Below are positions 1 to 5,379 of a stretch of DNA of 5,379 nt, piece by piece. How positions within the stretch are numbered: the first letter of the stretch is position 1; each line of letters begins with the position of its first letter. The notes under the pieces were generated by a model. It did no database searches, had not been told where the DNA came from, and was given only the letters and a program-made list of their open reading frames with translations. The position numbers and the translations under genes are program-made. The stretch covers positions 1-5,379 of the forward strand of contig JAEWIK010000087.1 of NCBI GenBank assembly GCA_023387135.1, written 5' to 3'. Source of the stretch: Actinomycetes bacterium. GTDB lineage: Bacteria > Actinomycetota > Actinomycetes > Propionibacteriales > Propionibacteriaceae.

Positions 1-2363
1 ACCCCGGGCAGCCGCTCGGCGACGAGCTTGTACTCGCCCGCCTGCTCGGCACCCGCCACCAGGGACGGGACGCGCTCCAGCAACTGCCTGCTGCGGAGCT
101 CGGCGAGCTCCTTCTCGACCGACTTCACCTGGGCCAGCAGCCGCGACACCCGCTCGGTGAGCTGGTCGGGCTGCACCTTCAACAGGTCGGTGAGGTTCGC
201 CACCAGTGCGCGCTCCTTGGCGAGGTGGTCGAACGCGTCGGCGTTCACGAACGCCTCGACCCGCCGGATGCCCGACCCGACTGACGACTCACCGAGCAGG
301 CTGAGCAGGCCGATCTGCGAGGTCCGTCCGACGTGGGTGCCGCCGCACAGCTCGCGGGACCACGGCCCCGCCAGTTCGACCATGCGCACGATGTCGCCGT
401 ACTTCTCGCCGAACATCGCCTGCGCGCCCAGCGCCTTCGCCTCGGCCAGCGGCAGTTCCCTGTCGGTCACCTCGTAGTCGGCACGGATCGCCTCGTTGGA
501 GACCCCTTCGAGTTCCTGCTGCAGGCCCGTCGAGAGCCCCTGCGGGCTGTTGAAGTCGAAACGCAGGTAGCCGGGCTTGTTGTAGGACCCCGCCTGGTGG
601 GTGGAAGGGCCGAGCAACTGCCGCAGCGCGGCGTTCACGATGTGCGTCGCCGTGTGGGCCTGGCACGCGCTGTAGCGCGCGGCGGCATCCACTTCCGCCA
701 CCACCTTCGCGCCGGGCACCAGCTCGCCGTCGGCGACCCGGACCTTGTGCACGACCAGGCCGTTGACAGGACGCTGGACGTCCAGCACCTCGAGGCTGAG
801 GCCGTCGCCGAGGATGAGGCCGGTGTCGGCGTCCTGGCCGCCGGCTTCGGCGTAGAACGGGGTCTCGTCGAGCACGACCTCGACGACGTCACCCGGCCGG
901 GCCGCCGTCGCCAACTGCCCGTCCGCGACGATGCCGCGCACCCTCGTGTCGGCGGTCAGGTCGGTGTAGCCGAGGAAGGGCACCTCGCCCATGCCGCGCA
1001 GGGTCGAGTACGCCTCGGACGCCAGGGCGCCGCCCTTCTTGGCCTTGGCGTCGGCCTTCGCGCGGTCCTTCTGCTCCTGCATCAGCGTGCGGAAGCCCTC
1101 GCGGTCGACCTCGAGCCCCTGCTCGGCCGCCATCTCGAGGGTGAGGTCGATGGGGAAGCCGTAGGTGTCGTGCAGCTTGAACGCGCTGTCGCCGGAGAGC
1201 GTGGTGGCGCCCTTCGACTTCGCCTCGGACGCCGCCAGGTCGAAGATCTGGGTGCCCGACGCGAGCGTGCGCCGGAACGCCTCCTCCTCGCCGTAGGCGA
1301 CCTGGCTCACCCGAGCCCACTGGTCGACGATCTCGGGGTACGACGCCGACATCCTGTCGCGGCTCACCGGCAGCAACTCCGGCAGCACCGGGTCGTGCAC
1401 GCCCAGCAGCCGCATGGCCCTGATCGAGCGCCGCAGCAGGCGCCGCAGGACGTAGCCCCGCGCCTCGTTGCCGGGCGTCACGCCGTCGGTCATGAGCATC
1501 AGCGAGGACCTGATGTGGTCGGCGACGACGCGCATCCTGACGTCGTCGTCGTGGTTGGCGCCGTACGCCTTCCCGGACAGCTCGCACGCCTTGGCGAGCA
1601 CCGGGAACACCTCGTCGATCTCGTACATGTTGTCGACGCCCTGCAGGAGGTAGGCGATGCGCTCCAGGCCCGCGCCGGTGTCGATGTTCTTGCTGGGCAG
1701 CGGGCCCGCGACGTCGAAGTCGACCTTGGACCTGACGGCCGAGAGCACCTCGGTCTGGAAGACGAGGTTCCAGATCTCCAGGAACCTGTCCTCGTCGGCC
1801 TCGGGGCCGCCGTCGTTGCCGAATTCGGGGCCGCGGTCGACGTAGATCTCCGAGCACGGGCCGCCGGGGCCGGGGATGCCCATGTGCCAGTAGTTGTCCT
1901 TGAGCCCGCGCCGCTGGATGCGCTCGGACGGGATCCCGACCTGCTTCCACAGTTCGGTGGCCTCGTCGTCGTCGAGGTAGACGGTCACCCAGATGCGCTC
2001 GGGGTCGAATCCGTAGCCGCCGTCCGCCTGCGAACCCGTGACGAGGTCCCAGGCGAACCTGATGGCGCCTTCCTTGAAGTAGTCGCCGAACGAGAAGTTG
2101 CCGAGCATCTGGAAGAACGTGCCGTGGCGGGTCGTCTTGCCCACCTCCTCGATGTCGAGGGTGCGGACGCACTTCTGGACGCTGACCGCCCTGTCGTACG
2201 GCGCCTGCTCGGCGCCGGTGAAGTAGGGCTTGAACGGCACCATGCCGGCGTTGACGAACAACAGCGTGGGGTCGTTGTACACCAGCGGCGCGGAGGGCAC
2301 TATCGTGTGCTCGCGCTTGGCGAAGAAGTCAAGGAAACGCTGGCGTACGTCAGCGGTGTTCAT
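1..2363 (-). CDS. alaS: Alanyl-tRNA synthetase (AlaRS), C-terminus cut by window edge
   Basis: This cytosolic class II synthetase attaches alanine to tRNA-Ala and hydrolyses mischarged Ser/Gly-tRNA. The frame is open from the ATG at 2363 to the left edge, giving 787 complete codons. About 100 residues of the C-Ala domain are probably missing, since the family is usually about 875-905 residues. The N-terminal catalytic core reads MNTADVRQRFLDFFAKR, then VQKCVRTLDIEEVGKTTRH (62-80) and FFQMLGNFSFGDYF (83-96). GGPCSEIYVD lies around C170 and class II motif 3 GAGLER is at 230-235. The editing domain has its zinc ligands: HTATH at 570-574 and CGGTH at 673-677. The last visible part (KELAELRSRQLLERVPSL) is the helical linker into C-Ala. 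I see no frameshift: the start, the motifs and the left edge all share one frame. The start is supported by AGGAA six bases upstream and by the canonical N-terminus. Identification is essentially certain. Confidence 0.98.
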   Translation of the reverse strand, partial: MNTADVRQRFLDFFAKREHTIVPSAPLVYNDPTLLFVNAGMVPFKPYFTGAEQAPYDRAVSVQKCVRTLDIEEVGKTTRHGTFFQMLGNFSFGDYFKEGAIRFAWDLVTGSQADGGYGFDPERIWVTVYLDDDEATELWKQVGIPSERIQRRGLKDNYWHMGIPGPGGPCSEIYVDRGPEFGNDGGPEADEDRFLEIWNLVFQTEVLSAVRSKVDFDVAGPLPSKNIDTGAGLERIAYLLQGVDNMYEIDEVFPVLAKACELSGKAYGANHDDDVRMRVVADHIRSSLMLMTDGVTPGNEARGYVLRRLLRRSIRAMRLLGVHDPVLPELLPVSRDRMSASYPEIVDQWARVSQVAYGEEEAFRRTLASGTQIFDLAASEAKSKGATTLSGDSAFKLHDTYGFPIDLTLEMAAEQGLEVDREGFRTLMQEQKDRAKADAKAKKGGALASEAYSTLRGMGEVPFLGYTDLTADTRVRGIVADGQLATAARPGDVVEVVLDETPFYAEAGGQDADTGLILGDGLSLEVLDVQRPVNGLVVHKVRVADGELVPGAKVVAEVDAAARYSACQAHTATHIVNAALRQLLGPSTHQAGSYNKPGYLRFDFNSPQGLSTGLQQELEGVSNEAIRADYEVTDRELPLAEAKALGAQAMFGEKYGDIVRMVELAGPWSRELCGGTHVGRTSQIGLLSLLGESSVGSGIRRVEAFVNADAFDHLAKERALVANLTDLLKVQPDQLTERVSRLLAQVKSVEKELAELRSRQLLERVPSLVAGAEQAGEYKLVAERLPG

Positions 2364-2368
2364 CGGTG

Positions 2369-2373
2369 TTCCT
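2369..2373 (-). promoter_or_regulatory. Ribosome binding site of alaS
   Basis: The minus strand reads AGGAA, then five bases, then the ATG at 2363-2361. It is a modest Shine-Dalgarno match at normal spacing. It fixes the alaS start together with the conserved N-terminal sequence. Confidence 0.7.
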
Positions 2374-2382
2374 AACGGTTCT

Positions 2383-2402
2383 CGGCAAGCCCGTGCCTGC
2401 CG
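2383..2402 (-). other. Small hairpin in the alaS leader
   Basis: On the minus strand CGGCAGGC and GCTTGCCG pair around a four-base ACGG loop, giving an 8-bp stem with one G-U pair. It ends about ten bases before the alaS Shine-Dalgarno, so in a transcript it would sit just upstream of the ribosome landing site. It could influence alaS translation or stability, or be a chance product of high GC. I see no T-box hallmarks in this short (81-base) gap. Confidence 0.4.
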
Positions 2403-2428
2403 CGGTTGGACGGATCGCGTGCGGTTCT

Positions 2429-2457
2429 CCTGGACAAGCGGGTTTCACTTGTCCAGG
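2429..2457 (-). terminator. Perfect 10-bp inverted repeat at the end of the DUF6167-like gene, possible terminator
   Basis: CCTGGACAAG (2429-2438) and CTTGTCCAGG (2448-2457) are exact reverse complements separated by nine bases. On the minus strand the upstream arm encodes the last residues (LDK) of the 75-residue protein, and the TGA stop lies in the loop. No U-tract follows (AGAACCGC), so it is not a textbook intrinsic terminator. U-less hairpins have been proposed as terminators or 3'-end stabilisers in actinobacteria. The position would separate the membrane-protein pair from alaS, or attenuate read-through into it. Confidence 0.5.
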
Positions 2458-2672
2458 CCGAGAGCCTCTCGCAGCTCGTCCTCGCGGGTATCCATGGCCT
2501 CGCCCATGGTAGAGAGGAAATCGCCGATCCACGACCCGAGCTGACCCCTGGTCTTGTCGAGTTGTTCGGCGACGCCCTTCGGGGTGTAGCGCTGGTAGAG
2601 CTCCTTGCCCTTCACCACCACGACGGCGGCGACTGTCACCCCGACGGCGAACCAGAACAGGCGCTTGCCCAT
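2445..2672 (-). CDS. Small single-pass membrane protein, DUF6167-like
   Basis: This protein of 75 residues has no known function. It begins with a short basic stretch (MGKR) and one hydrophobic segment at about residues 5-20 (LFWFAVGVTVAAVVVV), followed by K21-G-K. This suggests a membrane anchor with the rest of the chain in the cytoplasm by the positive-inside tendency, although both flanks are basic. Residues 30-75 are polar and probably helical (GVAEQLDKTRGQLGSWIGDF, then an acidic stretch TREDELREAL). It resembles the actinobacterial DUF6167 family found immediately before alaS. I assign that by memory of sequence and context, not by a search. The start ATG overlaps the stop of the upstream DUF948 gene by one base (TAATG), and GAAGG lies seven bases upstream inside that gene. 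Translational coupling is therefore likely, and so is a joint role with the neighbouring protein. Confidence 0.88.
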   Translation of the reverse strand: MGKRLFWFAVGVTVAAVVVVKGKELYQRYTPKGVAEQLDKTRGQLGSWIGDFLSTMGEAMDTREDELREALGLDK

Positions 2673-3052
2673 TACCTGGCCTTCTTCCGCTTGCCGGTGA
2701 TCGCCTGGCGCACCCCGTAGGTGAAGGCGGCGGTCTTGATGAGCGGCCCGCCGAGCGTGGCGGTGAACAGGGTGGTGAGCTGCGCGGCGTTCTCGGTGAC
2801 CACCGTGGCGTGCGCGCTGACGCGTGCGACGTCCTCGGTCACGAGGCTGAGCTTCGACAGCTCCTCGTTGGTCGCCGCGACGGTCCCCTTGAGCTCCTGG
2901 AGGATGGGGACCGAGTTGTGCCCGAGGTCGCGGACGGCGAGCCGCAACTCCTCCAGCACGCGGCCGAGCTTCAGCAACGGGACGGCGCAGAACACGACCA
3001 GGGCGACCGCAGCCACGGCGGCGATCAGCCCGGCGACCTCACCAACGCTCAT
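2672..3052 (-). CDS. DUF948 domain membrane-anchored coiled-coil protein
   Basis: This 126-residue protein of unknown function has one transmembrane helix near the N-terminus, about residues 6-26 (VAGLIAAVAAVALVVFCAVP). A long, mostly helical part follows (LKLGRVLEELRLAVRDLG, LQELKGTVAATNEELSKLS, VTEDVARVSAHATVVTENAA) with heptad-like leucine and valine spacing. Residues 99-117 form a weakly hydrophobic Gly/Phe/Thr stretch (LGGPLIKTAAFTYGVR), and the end is basic (KRKKAR). This is the usual shape of DUF948 proteins: N-terminal anchor, cytoplasmic coiled coil and short tail. The start is supported by AGGAG eight bases upstream. It lies 76 bases after rarA and overlaps the next small membrane-protein gene. 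The layout suggests that the two act together at the membrane, but no activity can be inferred. Confidence 0.9.
   Translation of the reverse strand: MSVGEVAGLIAAVAAVALVVFCAVPLLKLGRVLEELRLAVRDLGHNSVPILQELKGTVAATNEELSKLSLVTEDVARVSAHATVVTENAAQLTTLFTATLGGPLIKTAAFTYGVRQAITGKRKKAR
2680..2684 (-). promoter_or_regulatory. Ribosome binding site of the DUF6167-like gene, inside the preceding gene
   Basis: The minus strand has GAAGG seven bases before the ATG at 2672. It lies in the codons for the basic C-terminus (KRKKAR) of the DUF948 protein. With the TAATG overlap it supports re-initiation or coupling between the two genes. Confidence 0.55.
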
Positions 3053-3060
3053 CTCTCCCT

Positions 3061-3065
3061 CTCCT
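3061..3065 (-). promoter_or_regulatory. Strong ribosome binding site of the DUF948 gene
   Basis: The minus strand reads GAGGAGAGGGAGAG directly before the ATG. AGGAG at 3065-3061 is eight bases from the start, with a second purine block too close to be used. This is the best Shine-Dalgarno on the minus strand here and fixes the start at 3052. Confidence 0.75.
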
Positions 3066-3082
3066 CTAGCGGATACTGCCGA

Positions 3083-3088
3083 AGCTTA
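3083..3088 (-). promoter_or_regulatory. Possible -10 element for the DUF948/DUF6167 pair
   Basis: TAAGCT on the minus strand fits the actinobacterial TANNNT -10 pattern. It sits in the locally AT-richer part of the gap after rarA, and it would start a transcript about 25 bases before the ATG. No recognisable -35 box lies 16-19 bases upstream, so this is a weak call. Confidence 0.25.
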
Positions 3089-3095
3089 TTGCACG

Positions 3096-3121
3096 AGCCC
3101 GCCGACCAGGACAGGCAGGCT
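3096..3121 (-). terminator. Hairpin just after the rarA stop, possible terminator
   Basis: On the minus strand AGCCTGCC pairs with GGCGGGCT across a ten-base loop, giving eight base pairs with one U-G wobble. It begins seven bases after the rarA TGA. No U-run follows. It could end the rarA transcript or protect its 3' end. In this base composition such a stem is only moderately surprising. Confidence 0.35.
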
Positions 3122-3128
3122 GGCACAG

Positions 3129-4526
3129 TCACTCGGCACTCTCGGCCCCGGCGGGCCCTTTCCGCCGCCCGGGCTCGACGCGCCCGAGCAGCTCCTGGAG
3201 GATCTCCAGCCGCTCCTTCATCGCCGCCTCGTTGCCGTGGTCGGTCGGCTGGTAGTACGCGGCGGCGGCGAGTTCGTCGGGCAGGTACTGCTGCGCCGCC
3301 ACGCCGTGCTCGTAGTCGTGCGCGTACTTGTAGCCCCTGCCGTGGCCGTACGACGTCGCCGAGGCGTAGTGCGCGTCCCGCAACTGCGGGGGGACGGTGC
3401 CGATCCTGCCCGCCCTCACGTCCGCCTGCGCGGCGTCGATGGCCTTGATCACCGCATTGGACTTCGGGGCGATCGCGGCGGCGATGGTCGCGTGGGCGAG
3501 GTTGATCCGCGCCTCCGGCATGCCGATCAGCTGAACGGCCTGGGCGGCGGCGACGGCAGTCTGCAGCACCGACGGCGCCGCCAGCCCGATGTCCTCGCTG
3601 GCGAGGATGATCAGCCGCCGCGCGATGAAGCGCGGGTCCTCTCCCGCCTCGATCATGCGGGCGAGGTAGTGCAGGGACGCCTGGACGTCGGAGCCGCGGA
3701 CGCTCTTGATGAACGCGCTGATGACGTCGTAGTGCTGGTCGCCGTCCCTGTCGTAGCGGACGGCTGCCCTGTCGACGGCGGCTTCGAGCAGGTCGGCGTC
3801 GATCGTGGAGGCGTCGTGGGCGCGGGCGCCGGCCGCCGCCTCCTCCAGGTAGGTCAGGGCTCGCCTGGCATCGCCCCCTGCCAGCCGCAGGAGGCTGGCG
3901 CGGGCATCGTCCGAGAGCCCGAACTCCCCCGCCAGGCCGCGCTCGTCGGTGAGCGCGCGGTCGACGAGCGTCGAGATATCCGACTCCGTCAGCGGTTTCA
4001 GGGTCAACAGCAGCGACCGCGAGAGCAGCGGCGAGATGACCGAGAAGGAGGGGTTCTCGGTGGTCGCGGCTATCAGCGTCACGAGACGGTTCTCGACCGC
4101 CGGCAGCAGGACGTCCTGCTGCGTCTTGGAGAACCTGTGCACCTCGTCGACGAACAGCACGGTGCTGCGCCCTCTCGCCAACTCCCTGCGGGCGGTGTCG
4201 AGTTCGGCGCGCACTTCCTTGACTCCCGCCGTCACTGCCGACAGCTCGACGAAGCGGCGGTCAGTGCTGTGCGAGACGACCGCGGCGATGGTCGTCTTCC
4301 CGACGCCCGGCGGGCCCCAGAGGAAGACCGACATGGTGTCGCCGTTCGCCAGCCTGCGCAGCGGCGAGCCGGGGCCGAGGAGGTGCTGCTGGCCGACTAT
4401 CTCGTCGAGGGTGCGGGGACGCATCCGCACGGCAAGCGGAAGCTGGGTGTGGTCGGCGGCGCCGAGCGACCCCTGCCGCCTCGGCGCGGCGGTCTCGGTG
4501 ACAGTGCCGAAAAGGTCCTCGTCCAC
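3129..4526 (-). CDS. rarA: Replication-associated recombination protein A, AAA+ ATPase (RarA/MgsA)
   Basis: This cytosolic ATPase of the RarA/Mgs1/WRNIP1 family is related to clamp-loader subunits and RuvB. It acts at stalled or collapsed replication forks and on single-strand DNA ends. The length of 465 residues fits the family (E. coli about 447). After a variable N-terminal tail comes the conserved [16 protein letters not shown] at 31-46. Walker A is GPPGVGKTT at 71-79, Walker B VLFVDEVH at 123-130, sensor 1 TTENPSF at 155-161, the probable arginine finger R170 in SPLLSRS, and sensor 2 [12 protein letters not shown] at 218-229. The C-terminal oligomerisation part contains [20 protein letters not shown] (270-289) and [14 protein letters not shown] (303-316). 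No key residue is missing. The start is GTG, the first possible start after an in-frame TAG twelve bases upstream. A Shine-Dalgarno is poor. The gene is divergent from the PadR gene and leads the minus-strand run. Confidence 0.97.
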   Translation of the reverse strand: MDEDLFGTVTETAAPRRQGSLGAADHTQLPLAVRMRPRTLDEIVGQQHLLGPGSPLRRLANGDTMSVFLWGPPGVGKTTIAAVVSHSTDRRFVELSAVTAGVKEVRAELDTARRELARGRSTVLFVDEVHRFSKTQQDVLLPAVENRLVTLIAATTENPSFSVISPLLSRSLLLTLKPLTESDISTLVDRALTDERGLAGEFGLSDDARASLLRLAGGDARRALTYLEEAAAGARAHDASTIDADLLEAAVDRAAVRYDRDGDQHYDVISAFIKSVRGSDVQASLHYLARMIEAGEDPRFIARRLIILASEDIGLAAPSVLQTAVAAAQAVQLIGMPEARINLAHATIAAAIAPKSNAVIKAIDAAQADVRAGRIGTVPPQLRDAHYASATSYGHGRGYKYAHDYEHGVAAQQYLPDELAAAAYYQPTDHGNEAAMKERLEILQELLGRVEPGRRKGPAGAESAE

Positions 4527-4532
4527 GCCACG

Positions 4533-4538
4533 AAACTA
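4533..4538 (-). promoter_or_regulatory. Possible -10 box for a leaderless rarA transcript
   Basis: TAGTTT on the minus strand matches TANNNT and lies six bases before the GTG start. That would place transcription initiation at or next to the start codon. No good -35 box is seen. The only purine-rich stretch (GGTGGGG, immediately upstream of TAGTTT) is about 12 or more bases from the GTG, too far for a normal Shine-Dalgarno. Leaderless mRNAs are common in actinobacteria, which makes this plausible but unproven. Confidence 0.35.
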
Positions 4539-4600
4539 CCCCACCGACGCGACAGTCTCGGACGCGGGCGGGCGCTCACGGATTCGTCCCCGCGGTGCTC

Positions 4601-4629
4601 TTGATTGCGATGCACTTGCGATATATCGT
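4601..4629 (+). promoter_or_regulatory. Probable promoter of the padR gene
   Basis: TTGATT (4601-4606) and TATCGT (4624-4629) are separated by exactly 17 bases and fit a housekeeping -35/-10 pair (TTGAnn, TAnnnT). Initiation would fall near 4636, leaving a leader of about 37 bases with a strong Shine-Dalgarno. A competing reading uses the perfect TTGACA at 4629-4634 as -35, but the nearest TANNNT-like hexamer (TACTTA, 4656-4661) is 21 bases away, which is too far. Confidence 0.5.
4605..4622 (+). repeat. Two direct TTGCGAT repeats 11 bases apart
   Basis: TTGCGAT occurs at 4605-4611 and again at 4616-4622, about one helical turn apart, between the proposed -35 and -10 of padR. The second copy runs into the CGATATATCG palindrome. 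Same-face repeats in a promoter spacer are compatible with cooperative regulator binding. Confidence 0.45.
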
Positions 4630-4640
4630 TGACACAACGA
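4619..4640. promoter_or_regulatory. Putative operator: palindrome CGATATATCG plus overlapping inverted repeat
   Basis: CGATATATCG at 4619-4628 is a perfect 10-bp palindrome. It is AT-rich in a GC-rich setting and covers the proposed -10. TCGTTG-ACA-CAACGA (4626-4640) is a second perfect inverted repeat that shares TCG with the first and covers the likely start site. PadR-family repressors bind such dyads and commonly control their own gene. A dimer here would block RNA polymerase. The assignment to this PadR protein is inferred from position. Confidence 0.55.
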
Positions 4641-4660
4641 CAACGACAATCACGCTACTT

Positions 4661-4666
4661 AAGGAG
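4661..4666 (+). promoter_or_regulatory. Consensus ribosome binding site of the padR gene
   Basis: AAGGAG lies six bases before the ATG at 4673. It decides the start: the same frame is open back to 4595, but no comparable site precedes the upstream ATGs, and those extra codons would cover the promoter and operator region. Confidence 0.85.
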
Positions 4667-4672
4667 CATCGC

Positions 4673-5344
4673 ATGAACTTCAACATCCCAGACGACAGGC
4701 ACCATCACGATCACCACGGTGACCCCAGGCAGGGCCGCGGGCGCGGCAGGGGCTTCGTCCCCGGCGGGCCGGGCAACCCCTTCGGCGGCAATCCTTTCGA
4801 ACCGGGCTTCGGCCCCCGCGGTTTCCACCCCGGTCCCCCCGACCCTCGCGTCGCACGGCTGCGTGGCGGACGCGGGCGCCGCGGCCAGGTGAGGGAGTCC
4901 ATCCTCGCCCTGCTGGTCGAGGAGCCCATGAACGGCTACCAGGTCATGCAGGCGCTCGCCGAGCGCACGCAGGGGCTCTGGCGGCCCAGCCCGGGCGCCG
5001 TCTACCCCGCGCTCGCCCAACTCGAGGACGAGGGGCTCATCGAGTCCTTCGACAACGAGGGCCAGAAGGCCTTCCGGCTCACCGAGACCGGCAAGGCCGC
5101 CGCGGAGAAGATCGAATCCCCGTGGGAAGCCTTCAACGAGGCCTTCGGCAGCCGCAACCTGGAGGCGGTCAAGGCGCTCATGCAGGAGGTCGGCGCGCTC
5201 GGTGGCGCCGCCAAGGAACTGATCCGCAACGGCAGCCCCGATCAGGTGCAGGGTGCCGTCGCGGTCGTGGCGGAAGCCCGCCGCAAGATCTACGGCCTGC
5301 TCGCCAGCGAACCCGGCACCGCCAACCCCGACGACCTGCGCTGA
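4673..5344 (+). CDS. PadR-family transcriptional regulator with His-rich N-terminal tail
   Basis: This is a DNA-binding repressor-type protein of 223 residues. The winged helix-turn-helix spans about residues 72-148. It contains ESILALLVEEPMNGYQVMQA (75-94), the signature PSPGAVYPALAQLEDEGLI (105-123) with the recognition helix, and the wing strand region (GQKAFRLTETGK). Residues 150-213 are helical and probably form the dimerisation arm. Ahead of the domain is an unusual low-complexity tail of about 70 residues: HHHDHH at 10-15, GRGRGRG at 21-27, a Gly/Pro/Phe stretch, and basic RLRGGRGRRG before the helix. There is no cysteine. E. coli YqjI, a nickel-responsive PadR protein, has a comparable His-rich tail but with cysteines, so metal sensing is a fair hypothesis only. 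The gene is divergent from rarA with operator-like repeats upstream, which suggests autoregulation. The target gene may lie beyond the right edge. Confidence 0.93.
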   Translation: MNFNIPDDRHHHDHHGDPRQGRGRGRGFVPGGPGNPFGGNPFEPGFGPRGFHPGPPDPRVARLRGGRGRRGQVRESILALLVEEPMNGYQVMQALAERTQGLWRPSPGAVYPALAQLEDEGLIESFDNEGQKAFRLTETGKAAAEKIESPWEAFNEAFGSRNLEAVKALMQEVGALGGAAKELIRNGSPDQVQGAVAVVAEARRKIYGLLASEPGTANPDDLR

Positions 5345-5379
5345 GCAGGAGCGTCCCGCAGAAGCACCGAACGCCGGCC
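5345..5379. other. Downstream tail with no recognised feature
   Basis: The 35 bases after the padR stop contain no clear terminator, start signal or repeat. Whether padR is cotranscribed with a following gene cannot be judged from the window. Confidence 0.5.

Noticed and set aside
889..2172. Minus-strand frame of 427 codons within alaS
   Set aside because: It is a different reading frame of the alaS DNA. The true alaS frame is uninterrupted and contains all the synthetase motifs, so this is not a frameshifted fragment.
333..2375. Very long plus-strand open frame (680 codons) opposite alaS
   Set aside because: The composition is skewed to Arg, Val, Ala, His and Leu with no recognisable domain. 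It mirrors the codon-position GC bias of alaS on the other strand, as expected for antisense frames in GC-rich genomes.
2364..2444. T-box riboswitch or other known riboswitch upstream of alaS
   Set aside because: The gap is only 81 bases, with no T-box consensus and no antiterminator or terminator pair. Only simple hairpins are visible.
2721..4604. Long plus-strand open frame (627 codons) opposite rarA and the DUF948 gene
   Set aside because: It spans two convincing minus-strand genes and a gap, has no domain or plausible ribosome site, and shows low-complexity Arg/Gly/Val-rich sequence typical of an antisense shadow.
4595..4672. N-terminal extension of the PadR protein to the upstream ATG codons
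   Set aside because: The added residues (MLLIAMHLRYIVDTTTTT...) would be encoded by the promoter and operator repeats. The ATG at 4673 has a consensus AAGGAG at six bases.
4655..5229. Minus-strand open frames opposite the padR gene (4655-5020, 4711-4929, 5002-5229)
   Set aside because: They are antisense to a clearly recognised PadR winged-helix gene, are proline/serine/alanine-rich, and show no family motifs.

Overview
The window is GC-rich, compact chromosomal DNA of actinobacterial character. The evidence is the codon bias, a GTG start, possible leaderless signals, and the gene order rarA - DUF948 protein - DUF6167-like protein - alaS, which is a familiar housekeeping neighbourhood in high-GC Gram-positives. 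Sequence style would suit a Pseudonocardiales-like organism, but that is only an impression.

Layout: positions 1-4526 carry four genes on the minus strand, read from right to left. They are rarA (4526-3129, replication-associated AAA+ ATPase), a one-helix membrane protein with a DUF948-type coiled coil (3052-2672), a 75-residue one-helix membrane protein resembling DUF6167 (2672-2445), and alaS (alanyl-tRNA synthetase, 2363 to the left edge, C-terminus cut off). The two small membrane-protein genes overlap by one base (TAATG) and are probably translationally coupled. The gap after rarA and the gap before alaS each hold an inverted repeat, so this same-strand run may be split into more than one transcription unit. 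A divergent 146-bp spacer separates rarA from a plus-strand PadR-family regulator gene (4673-5344). The last 35 bases hold nothing I recognise.

How the genes fit together: rarA acts at stalled replication forks and alaS charges tRNA-Ala. The two small membrane proteins between them have no known role, and their position reflects conserved synteny more than an obvious shared pathway. The most distinctive part is the PadR gene. The regulator has a His-cluster plus Gly/Pro/Arg-rich N-terminal tail of about 70 residues ahead of the winged helix. Its upstream region packs a perfect 10-bp palindrome, a second inverted repeat and two 11-bp-spaced TTGCGAT repeats around a plausible sigma-70-type promoter, which looks like an autoregulatory operator. 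I see no CRISPR array, insertion sequence, tRNA or rRNA, and no convincing new multi-gene system. The genes are mostly recognisable core functions.
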